A DNA stretch of 64,000 nucleotides from Afipia sp. OHSU_II-C1 (GTDB lineage Bacteria; Pseudomonadota; Alphaproteobacteria; Rhizobiales; Xanthobacteraceae). Shown piece by piece: positions 38,736-47,400 of this stretch. The notes beneath the pieces were generated by a model that made no database searches, had not been told where the DNA came from, and saw only the letters and a program-made list of their open reading frames with translations. The number at the start of each line of letters is the position of its first letter. Within the stretch, counting starts at the first letter, position 1. The stretch is from positions 186,001-250,000 of the forward strand of contig NZ_APJI01000004.1 in NCBI RefSeq assembly GCF_000497575.1, in the 5' to 3' direction. The position numbers and the translations under genes were made by a program.

Positions 38736-39749
38736 TTACGGCTCGTCGATGGCATTCACCGCGACGCCGGCGACATTGGCCTTTTGCAGTTCGATAAGAT
38801 TGAGGCTCGATCCACCCGCGGGATGAAGGCGGCCGGGCAGGTCGTGGATGAATTTCGCAAGTTTGCGCGCTTCGGTCTGCGCGTCCTCGACACTGACGGC
38901 CTTGAAGCGAATGATGGCGCCAGACTGCGCCTGCGCCAATCGTCCAAGGTCGGAGCTGATCACTGTTGCGATCTTGGGATAACCCCCGGTCGTCCCGTGA
39001 TCCGCCATCAGCACGATGGGCTGTCCGTTACCCGGCACCTGAATGCTGCCGTGAACCGCGCCGTCGGAAACAATGTTATGGCCGCCTGGGTGAACAACTT
39101 TCGGTCCTTCCAGCCGATAGCCCATGCGGTCGCTGGTGGCGGAGATCCGCCACTCGCTGTTGAGAAACACATCGCACGCAGCGCCGAACTCGTCATCCTG
39201 CGGTCCCATCACGACGCGAATAGGTGCCTGTGGAATGTCGAACGTATCCAGCGCGCGCTCGTGCGGGGCAATCTGCGCGGTTCCGACGTCCAGCGCATCG
39301 CCCACCTGCAGCGGGCGCGGGAAGGGACTGCCGAGATCGGCGCGAGCGTTGACCGACAGGCTTCCGAAAACCGGCTCACCCGCGATGCCGCCTTCGATCG
39401 CGAGATAACTAAACATGCCATTCCGCGCTGCGCCCAGCCTGAGCGTTTCGCCCTCCGCAATCAGTGCTGTTTCATTCGTCAGCAGCGGCGAGCCTGCAAC
39501 GTCCGCGACGCGCGCGGCTCCCGATAGTGCGACGCGCACGGCTCCGTTGCGTGCCGTGAAAGCGGTCGCGAATGGCCCGATCTCAATGGCCGCGGCCAGC
39601 GGAGAATTTCCTGCAAGAGTATTGGCCATCGCCAGCGACACACGGTCCATCGCGCCGCTGGTGGTGAGACCGTAGCGTTGTGCGCCGAACCTCCCGGCAT
39701 CTTGAACCGAGGTTGCGGGCCCGGTTGTAACGACGACGAGTTTGCTCAT
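38736..39749 (-). CDS. pxpC: 5-oxoprolinase subunit PxpC (biotin-dependent carboxyltransferase family)
   Basis: A 337-residue protein of the KipA/AHS2 family. Signatures: GPATSVQDAGRFGAQRYGL near the start, SGAMDRVSLAMAN, and ADHGTTGGYPKIATVI in the second half. With PxpB it forms the catalytic pair of prokaryotic 5-oxoprolinase; older annotations call it allophanate hydrolase subunit 2. ATG 39749 overlaps the pxpB stop (ATGA). Confidence 0.93.
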   Translation of the reverse strand: MSKLVVVTTGPATSVQDAGRFGAQRYGLTTSGAMDRVSLAMANTLAGNSPLAAAIEIGPFATAFTARNGAVRVALSGAARVADVAGSPLLTNETALIAEGETLRLGAARNGMFSYLAIEGGIAGEPVFGSLSVNARADLGSPFPRPLQVGDALDVGTAQIAPHERALDTFDIPQAPIRVVMGPQDDEFGAACDVFLNSEWRISATSDRMGYRLEGPKVVHPGGHNIVSDGAVHGSIQVPGNGQPIVLMADHGTTGGYPKIATVISSDLGRLAQAQSGAIIRFKAVSVEDAQTEARKLAKFIHDLPGRLHPAGGSSLNLIELQKANVAGVAVNAIDEP

Positions 39750-40465
39750 GACGCAATCAGTTCGGCGACGGCTTCGCCTTGCTCAGCAGCGCGATCAAGC
39801 GAGGCAAATTCATTGGCCTTGATGGCATGGAAGGTGACGGCATCTCCTGGCTCCATCAGGAACACCGGATCGCGATGCGGATGGAAGGTGCGGACAGGCG
39901 TTCGCCCCAGCAGGTGCCAGCCGCTTGGAGCGGCGAGGCACTGCACGCAGGCCTGCACGCCGCCGATGGAAATGGTGCCGGGCGGTGTTTCGGTCCGCGG
40001 GGTCTCACGCCGCGGCGTGGCGATGGTGGGATCGAGGCCGCCGAGATATGCGAAGCCCGGCGTGAAGCCGATCATTGCGACGCGGTAGTCGCCGCCGGTA
40101 TGCTTGGCGATCACCTCGGAAGTCGAGATGTTATGCGCACGCGCGACATCGTCGAGGTCGATACCGTGCTCACCGCCATAGACCACCGGAACACGCCAGC
40201 GCCTGATGACGGCTTGCGCGGGAACGGGCCGCTGCGCGAGCGTCAGCAGTTTCTCCGACAGGGTTGCGAAATCGATCCGCAGCGGATCGTAATGAACCAG
40301 CAGCGAGCGATAGGTCGGAACAGTCTCCGTGACCCCGGTGACGGCTTCGCGGGCGACTTCGCGATCAAGCGCAAGGACCTGCCGGTTGACCACCGGATCG
40401 ATTCTGCGGCCGAATTCGACCACCAAGGCAGTGTCTCCAGACGGGAGGATGCGGGGCGGGGTCAT
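39746..40465 (-). CDS. pxpB: 5-oxoprolinase subunit PxpB (KipI/AHS1 family)
   Basis: A 239-residue protein that opens with ILPSGDTALVVEFG, followed by the long cyclophilin-like region with IGFTPGFAYLGGLD and GTISIGGVQACVQ, typical of KipI/AHS1. It is first in the minus-strand operon pxpBCA. Its 174-bp upstream gap is shared with the divergent RraA-like gene. Confidence 0.93.
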   Translation of the reverse strand: MTPPRILPSGDTALVVEFGRRIDPVVNRQVLALDREVAREAVTGVTETVPTYRSLLVHYDPLRIDFATLSEKLLTLAQRPVPAQAVIRRWRVPVVYGGEHGIDLDDVARAHNISTSEVIAKHTGGDYRVAMIGFTPGFAYLGGLDPTIATPRRETPRTETPPGTISIGGVQACVQCLAAPSGWHLLGRTPVRTFHPHRDPVFLMEPGDAVTFHAIKANEFASLDRAAEQGEAVAELIAS

Positions 40466-40638
40466 CGACGGGCCGGATCTCGATATCGACGCCCCTTTGT
40501 CCGATACTCCAGGTCAAATGGCAAATAAGTTGGTGTTATCGCCGCACATAAGCGGACATTACCGGTCACGCGAATGTCGCCTTGACGCCAAGCCGGGCTT
40601 TCGCAAAAAGGCGTGGCACACCACACCGGAGTTTTCCC

Positions 40639-41343
40639 ATGTCGCTCTCGCCTGAAGCCATCGCCACGCTCAAGAAAATCACGACTGCCACCATCACGAC
40701 CATCCTTCTCAAGAAGGGGCTCCGCAATGTGTGGCTGCGTGGGTCGCGGCCGTTGCGTCCGGGACAGGAGCGTCTGGTCGGTCCGGCCTTCACGCTGCGC
40801 TTTGTGCCGGCGCGGGAAGATCTTGCGACGCCGGAATCGTGGTCGAAGCCGATTTCAACCCGGACCGCCATCGAAGCGATGCCGCCGGGCTGCATCGCCG
40901 TTGTCGACGCGATGGGCATCACCGACGCGGGCATCTTCGGAGACATTCTCTGCGCGCGCATGGCGAAGCGCGGCGTCACGGCGCTGGTGACGGATGGCGT
41001 GGTGCGCGATGTTGAGGGCGTGCTCGGCACCGGCCTGCCGGTATGGTGCGACGGGGCTGCTGCACCGCCGTCGGTCGCCGGACTGACGTTCGTCAATTGG
41101 GGCGAGCCGATCGGCTGCGGCGGGGTCGCCGTGTTTCCCGATGACGTGATCGTGGCCGATCAGGATGGCGCGGTGCTGATCCCGCAGGCATTCCTCGAGC
41201 TGATCCTGACGGAAGGTCCGGAGCAGGAGGCGATGGAGGGCTGGATCGTCAACGAGGTCAACAACGGCGCGGAACTGCCCGGCCTCTATCCCATGAACGC
41301 CGAGACCAAGGCGCGTTACGCTGCTTCCAAGGCGAAGAAGTAA
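40639..41343 (+). CDS. RraA-like protein (HMG/CHA aldolase or RNase E regulator fold)
   Basis: A 234-residue protein of the RraA / demethylmenaquinone-methyltransferase-like family. The DAMGITDAGIFGDILCARMAKRG stretch carries the family's metal/substrate loop (Gly-Asp-Ile and Arg), and VTDGVVRDVEGV follows. Members range from aldolases (4-hydroxy-4-methyl-2-oxoglutarate) to regulators of RNase E. An aldolase or related lyase is more likely at this length. The start 40639 was set by CCGGAG eight bases upstream; the frame itself opens at 40582. Confidence 0.85.
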   Translation: MSLSPEAIATLKKITTATITTILLKKGLRNVWLRGSRPLRPGQERLVGPAFTLRFVPAREDLATPESWSKPISTRTAIEAMPPGCIAVVDAMGITDAGIFGDILCARMAKRGVTALVTDGVVRDVEGVLGTGLPVWCDGAAAPPSVAGLTFVNWGEPIGCGGVAVFPDDVIVADQDGAVLIPQAFLELILTEGPEQEAMEGWIVNEVNNGAELPGLYPMNAETKARYAASKAKK

Positions 41344-41397
41344 GCATCAGGTCGGCGCGGGGCGTGATCGCGTCTGAAGGCTGCTGCGGCTCTTCAG

Positions 41398-41613
41398 TCA
41401 GGATCGCGCCTCCCGGGGCCGCCTCCACCCGACGACCATCGCTTCGACAAGACTTCCGGATTCGCTGTTGCGCCATTCGCCGTTGACCCGGCGGCATGCG
41501 AAGGGAAGCTGATAGGTCCCGCTCTTATCCTCGCATAAAACCTGCACCGCCTCATCGGGAGACGGTTCGCCATTGCCATCAAATTCTGCAAGTCTTTGTA
41601 GACGTGTTGCCAT
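41398..41613 (-). CDS. Small hypothetical protein
   Basis: A 71-residue basic protein (MATRLQRLAEFDGNGEPSPDEAVQVL at the start), with a central LCEDKSGTYQLPFACRR segment. The last residues are Arg-rich. AAGGA lies nine bases before the chosen ATG. The open frame continues 36 codons upstream without ribosome-site support. I know similar unnamed proteins in Bradyrhizobium relatives but no function. It is convergent with the RraA-like gene. Confidence 0.55.
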   Translation of the reverse strand: MATRLQRLAEFDGNGEPSPDEAVQVLCEDKSGTYQLPFACRRVNGEWRNSESGSLVEAMVVGWRRPREARS

Positions 41614-41849
41614 CGGCAAAATTCCTTTCCGCGAAAATGCGACGGCTGCAACGCGCGTGCTCCGCGGTTCCACCCCGACGCGACGGATAACGATCAAAGT
41701 AAGACGCCTGCGCGTGTCCATTTTAAGACATTCGCAAATTTACATTTCATGTTTGAATCGGTTGCTTGCGATGATTGTTCGTCGACGCTGGTTCTCGCTC
41801 ACCCGATTGTGAGATGATGGCGTCAGCCAAAAGAATCATTGGGGGAAAC

Positions 41850-42695
41850 ATGCAGGAACTCGCCGGCAAGACAGCGTTCGTGACGGGAGGTGCCAGCGGC
41901 ATCGGTTTCGCACTCGGCCGGGCCTTTGCGGAAGCCGGCATGAAGGTGATGCTCGCCGATATCGAAACGGACGCATTGGCCGCTGCGGTAAAAAGCCTTC
42001 ACAACATAGGTCCGGAGGTGCGCGGTATCGACTGCGATGTCACCGATATTGTCAGCGTCGAACGCGCCGCGAAGGCAACATATGACGCATTCGGAAACGT
42101 ACACATCGTTTGCAACAATGCCGGTGTCGCCGCTGGCGGCGGAATTGACAACATCTCGCTGGATAGCTGGCGATGGGTGCTCGATGTCAACCTCCTGGGC
42201 GTCGTGCACGGCATCCGCACCTTCGTTCCGCACATCCGTGCCCACGGCGAGGGCGGTCACATCGTCAACACGGCCTCGATGGCCGGCATGGAGAGCGCAT
42301 TGGGTTTCAGCCCCTACACCGCAAGCAAGTTCGCGGTGGTCGGCATGTCTGAGGGGCTCGCGCTACAACTTGCGCCGTTCGGAATCGGTGTCAGCGTCCT
42401 CTGTCCAGGATTCGTCCGCACGCGGATCGGAGAGAGCGGACGTAACCGGCCGGAACATTACGGTCAGACAGAAACGCCAGATCCCGCAACTCCGCTAGGC
42501 ATGATGGTCGCCCACATTGCCGAACTGATCCAGTCAGGGCTCGACCCGTCGGACGTTGCCGCGCGTGTGCTGACTGCGATCCGCGCGAACGATCTCTATG
42601 TATTTACTCATCCTGAGATGCGCACCGAGGTTGAGGGCCGGTTCGCCGCCATAGGGGCAGCCATGGACAAGGCCGCCGCCCTCAAGCGTGGCTGA
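41850..42695 (+). CDS. SDR family NAD(P)-dependent oxidoreductase
   Basis: A 281-residue short-chain dehydrogenase. Cofactor motif TGGASGIG (about residues 12-19), acidic ADIET after strand 2 (suggesting NAD preference), NNAG motif, catalytic Ser in NTASMAG and Tyr-x3-Lys in YTASK. The C-terminal substrate loop (RTRIGESGRNRPEHYG) does not reveal the substrate. GGGGGAA precedes ATG 41850. The 41630-41850 upstream region is locally A/T-rich. Confidence 0.92.
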   Translation: MQELAGKTAFVTGGASGIGFALGRAFAEAGMKVMLADIETDALAAAVKSLHNIGPEVRGIDCDVTDIVSVERAAKATYDAFGNVHIVCNNAGVAAGGGIDNISLDSWRWVLDVNLLGVVHGIRTFVPHIRAHGEGGHIVNTASMAGMESALGFSPYTASKFAVVGMSEGLALQLAPFGIGVSVLCPGFVRTRIGESGRNRPEHYGQTETPDPATPLGMMVAHIAELIQSGLDPSDVAARVLTAIRANDLYVFTHPEMRTEVEGRFAAIGAAMDKAAALKRG

Positions 42696-42786
42696 TTTTC
42701 TCGCGAAACACCCGGGTTTCGGCAATCCGGACAAGCATTGATTCACTTGTTCCCGCCGAACATCGGCGTCGGAAAGGAGTGGACCC

Positions 42787-42984
42787 ATGCGTCAGCTTAT
42801 TCTCGCAATCACAGGCGCGGGCGGCATCTTCCTGCTCGCCGGCGCCACCCGGAACCGCGGCTGGGCTCTGGCCGACGAAGTCTGCCGTCAGGGAGCGACC
42901 CTGTGCGACAACCCCGGATGGCTGCTCGTTACACTCGCTGCCTTGTTGTTTGTCGCGACCATTAAAACCATCGCCAAAATCTGA
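42787..42984 (+). CDS. Small membrane protein, 65 residues
   Basis: Begins MRQLILAITGAGGIFLLAGA (first hydrophobic helix), then a short loop with two Cys (EVCRQGATLCDN) and a second helix (WLLVTLAALLFVATI). AAGGAG seven bases before the ATG is a strong ribosome site. No function is known to me. It lies 91 bp after the SDR gene and just before the protease gene of the opposite strand. Confidence 0.65.
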   Translation: MRQLILAITGAGGIFLLAGATRNRGWALADEVCRQGATLCDNPGWLLVTLAALLFVATIKTIAKI

Positions 42985-43048
42985 GCGATGGACACAGATC
43001 AGTTAACCGGACCGTGAGCCAATCCGGCCGGGCCTCGTCAGATGTCCG

Positions 43049-43906
43049 TTACATCGCGAGGGTCTGACAGAACTCGTCGAATGCAGAACTATCCATGCTC
43101 AACGCGGTTTCCGATGTTCCGGGACCGGCGGCGACTTCATGCTGCGCGATCTCGGCCGGGCGCGCCTGCGTGACCTGTGCGGCGTTCGCGAACATCGGCT
43201 GTTCAAACCGTTTCGTGCCTTCCGCGTCGATCGCGAAGAGCGGGCGGTATTTGTCGAAACCGTTGTCCTCGAGCATGATGAAAGTCCGGTTGTCGAGCAC
43301 ACGCCACTGTCCTTCGAACCGGGCTGCAACCACGGCATGGTCGTCGCCGGTTGCGGTCTCGCGGATGATCAGAAGGCGAACATCCTCGGCGGCAACGCCG
43401 GCGGCGCGGAGCGCAACGAGCTTGGCAATCGCGTAATCTTCACAGTCGCCCGCGCCAGCCGCGAGTGTCGCCAGCGGTGACTGCCAGTAGTCCTCGACGC
43501 CGTATTGAGCACGATCGCTGACCGGCCGGATGGCAAGGTTGAAAGCGCGGTTGATTTCGCCGAACCGGGCAAGGCCCTCACGGCTGGAAGCCATCTTCAC
43601 GATTTCAAGGAATCGGAGGGCCGGCTGGGATGCGCAGTGTCCAGGATCGCCGGCGCAGCCGGCAATGACCTCGGCTTCGGCCGCGATGGAGCGCTCAACC
43701 GTCAGCCATTTGGCGCGAAGCGGGCCGTCGGCCAGGGTCGAGGTCGGCAGCCCAAACGGCTCCGTAGCCGTGCCCGGCCGGTCCTTGATAGCTTCGCTGT
43801 ACGCATCGTGCACGGCGTGAGGCGCCCCGTGAGCAACGCCGCTCAAGGTGCTGATAACAATCACGAATGACAGTGCGCTCGTGCGCAGAACATTGAAAGC
43901 CGACAT
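43049..43906 (-). CDS. Transglutaminase-like cysteine protease (BTLCP, LapG-like)
   Basis: A 285-residue periplasmic protease with a signal peptide (SALSFVIVISTLSGVAHG). The Cys-His-Asp triad is visible: Cys in GDCEDYA, His in GDDHAVV and Asp in VLDNRT, all in order for the DUF920/BTLCP family. LapG of Pseudomonas belongs here and cuts the N-terminal anchor of the giant adhesin LapA under c-di-GMP control through LapD. No LapD-like gene is present. It is divergent from the giant FecR/VCBS protein gene across a 565-bp gap, which is why a LapG-type role is likely. Confidence 0.8.
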   Translation of the reverse strand: MSAFNVLRTSALSFVIVISTLSGVAHGAPHAVHDAYSEAIKDRPGTATEPFGLPTSTLADGPLRAKWLTVERSIAAEAEVIAGCAGDPGHCASQPALRFLEIVKMASSREGLARFGEINRAFNLAIRPVSDRAQYGVEDYWQSPLATLAAGAGDCEDYAIAKLVALRAAGVAAEDVRLLIIRETATGDDHAVVAARFEGQWRVLDNRTFIMLEDNGFDKYRPLFAIDAEGTKRFEQPMFANAAQVTQARPAEIAQHEVAAGPGTSETALSMDSSAFDEFCQTLAM

Positions 43907-44471
43907 GTGACGCCCCGTGTCCGGGCATCGGCTTGCAGAGATATGCGAGCTCGTGACCGGATCATTTCGTCACAAGGAGTAGGCGCGATCCCCTTTTCGA
44001 CGGTTTAAACGAGGGGCTAATCCGCCATTTGGATTCAAATATGCGGAACTAACGCTGACCACATTGTCTAAAATTGTAGATAGGGCTAACGGCGCGGCTG
44101 ACCGTGTAAATCGCCAAAACACGTAAGTGTTTGACGTATTGTAGAGCGTACAGCACAAGTCTATTTTGATATATCGATTGTATAGTTTGGTTATCTTGCG
44201 TTTATTTTTGTGCGTTTCTTCAGGCTTTTAGGCTGGATTGGCCTTTCCTCACCCGGGGATGATTTTGCGGAGCAGCATGAATTATCGACTTTATCCCATG
44301 ACGCTAGAAAGTAGTGGCGGAATAGCCAAGTCATGACCCCGCAGCTTTACTTAACGCGGCCATGTAAAACCATGCCGTTTAGTTCAATTCACTATGGGGC
44401 TGCGGTCTTTGATGCTATGAACCGGTAATTCTAAATTTCTTAAGAATAATTTTCAGACGGGCGGGCTGAGT
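43907..44471. other. 565-bp A/T-rich divergent control region
   Basis: No gene is supported. The stretch between the protease and the giant secreted protein is much richer in A and T than the surrounding coding DNA, above all at 44095-44260 (TTTTGATATATCGATTG and similar). It holds short inverted motifs such as ATATATCGATTGTATA (44170-44185, imperfect) and probably contains both promoters and binding sites for an A/T-seeking silencer. No sigma70 box could be fixed with confidence. Confidence 0.6.
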
Positions 44472-47400
44472 TTGAATTTTTCCGGACCATTTGACGCCGG
44501 GTTAGCGCACGACTCCCCAGTTTCGCTGGGCGGGGAGCGATTCTCTTTTGATCCGAAACCAGGATTCGTTCAGCATCACGCGTCGGACAGCCACATCGTT
44601 GTTCCCGACGCGCATCTGCTGTTCTCTGGCGAGTATATGCGGATCGGCAGCGACCTGATCATTTCGGGCGACGGCCAGAAATTCGTCGTCGGAAACTACT
44701 TCAAGGGTGACGCACGGCCAGTCCTCGCCACCAAGGACGGCGCGACCCTTGCCGGTCACATCGTTGATGCGCTGACCGGCCACGTCCACTACGCGCAGGC
44801 CACAGCGCCGGCACAGGCTGGACAGATCATCGGTCACGTCCAGAAAATGTCCGGAAGCGCCACCGTCATCCGCAACGGCGTATCGGTCGAATTGCGTGTC
44901 GGGGACGCCGTGCAAAAAGGCGACGTGGTCCAGACCGGATCCGACTCTTCGATCGGCATGACGTTTGTTGATGGCAGCGTGTTCGGCATGACGTCGAACG
45001 CACGCATGGTGCTCAACGAAATGATCTTCGATCCGAACGGATCGTCGAACTCATCGCTGATCAGCCTGGTTCAGGGCACCATTACCTTCGTTGCGGGACA
45101 GACCGCCAAGAACGGCAACATGCGCGTCGAGACGCCGGTTGCCACGATGGGTATTCGCGGTACGGCGGTGCTGGTGGAAATCGGCGCGAATGACGGACCG
45201 ACAAAATTTTCGGTGCTGGTCGAGCCTGATGGGCACACGGGTTCCTACAATCTCTACGACAAGACGACCGGCCAACTTATCGGCACGGTGTCGCAGGCCG
45301 GGCAGGTGACCTATGTTTCGGTTAGCGGCATCGGTCAGCCTCCGACGGCGATCGAACAGCTCAAGACGCTTGCGGATCAGGAATCTGCGAAGGCCCTGAT
45401 CCAGGAAGTCTTCAAGCTGTACTTCCCGAACTACAATCCGGACAACTCCAATCCGAAGTCGCAGAAAACCGGATTTGGCTCTCCCGGCGACAACATCAAT
45501 CCGTTTGCGTTCTACAAGCCTTTGCAGGACCTCGGGCCACCGAAGGTCATCACAATTCCGGGCGTCGGAGTCGATCCCGTTACCGGGCAGCCAAATCCCT
45601 CGAGGACTTTCTACAACACAAAGGCGCAATTTTCGGCGCTCCCTGTTTTCGCGGATCAGGCGTTCGCTCCGACGATCAGGGTTTTCAACTTCAAGGACGT
45701 GGTCAAGATCGACGACCCGGATATCGGCAGTGCGCCGTTCTACGATATCGGTGTTCCATTCGTCGCCGGCAGCGCCATCATCAAGAGCGCAGTCAGCACG
45801 GTCGGCTATCTCAGCGAAGCTTTTCTGAAACCGCTGCTTAACATCAACCAGACCACAGGCATCGTCTCCTTCGATCGCGAGCAGTTCAATTTCCTGGACG
45901 ACGGCCAGACCGTCACCTTCAAGATCCAGGTGACCGCGACATCCGGACCAGATACCGGCATCGTTGAAATCCCGATCACGATTACGGGCGCCAACGACGC
46001 GCCGACCATCGTGGGAGGAACTGCGACGATCATCACCGGCGCGGTCAAGGAAGACGTCCCGGTCACGTCGGGTCATATCGAGGCAGACGGCACGATCACG
46101 TTCAAGGACGTCGATCTGACCGATGCACACACCGCCACCGTCGAACTGACATCGACGACCAGTTCAGCCCTGCCAGGCTTTGTCAGCGGGGCTGGAAATG
46201 CCCCGACGACGACCAAGATCGGAACATTCACCATTGATCCGGTCTCGGAGAGCACCACGGATACCAACAACCAGGGCTCGGTTGGCTGGCACTTCTCGCT
46301 GGACGACAACGATCCCACGCTGCAGTCGCTGGCTGAAGGCCAGACGATTACACAGGTCTATACGATCACGATCAAGGACGACAACGGCGTCCCGGTCACA
46401 CAAACCGTCACGATCACCATCACCGGCACCAACGATGCACCGGTGCTGACGGCCGACGCGTCGATTCATCAGGCCGACGAGGTTCCCGACACAACAGGCG
46501 CGCCGAATTCGGTCGTCGATGTTGCGACCGGCACGCTGGCGTTTGCCGATGTGGACCTCTCCGACACCCATACGGCGAGCGCCGCGCTTCAGGGCGCCTC
46601 ATCAGTGGTCTGGTCGGGCGGCAGTTACAACGACATTCCGCAGGCAACCCGCGATGCCCTCAATGGCGCGGTGACGGCCTCGGTATCGGAGAACAATACC
46701 GATACCAACAACCAGGGCTCGATCAGCTGGGAATTCAAGCTGCCGGACCATCTGTTCGACTTTCTGGCGAAGGGGCAGACCCTGACGCTGATCTACGATG
46801 TCACGGTCACGGACAACAACGGCCTTTCGTCGACAAAGCAGATCACCGTTCAGGTCGGCGCCGCGAATGACCAGCCCGTTATTTCTGTCATCGACAACGG
46901 CGCAGCAGTCAAGGAAGACGTCGATCCTGTCGGTGGTATTCTGAAAGACCACGGCTCGGTCACGTTCACCGATACCGACCTGACGGATACCCATACGGCG
47001 CACGTTGCCTACAACAACGATGCAGCGGGAAGCGCAGGTGTCTCTCCTGCATTGGCTCTCGCGCTGGCAACCGCACTGACGGTTCCTTCGTCGCCCCTGG
47101 CTGCGGGCGATCACGACTTCAACTGGGATTTCGCGCTGGATACCAATCTGATCCAGTACCTCGCGGAAGGCGAGACAATTACGGCGACCTATACGATCAC
47201 TGTCAAAGACAACAGCAGCAACAGCAACGATACGTCGGTTGCCAAGACTGTCACTGTTACGATCACCGGCACCAACGATACGCCGACGATAACCAGCGGC
47301 ACTGCTGCCGCCAGTGCCACGGTCCCGGAGTTGACGGCCACCACCGGATCCGCGACGTTGGATCCGGCCGGCGGCACCGTAACCTTCGCCGATGTCGACC

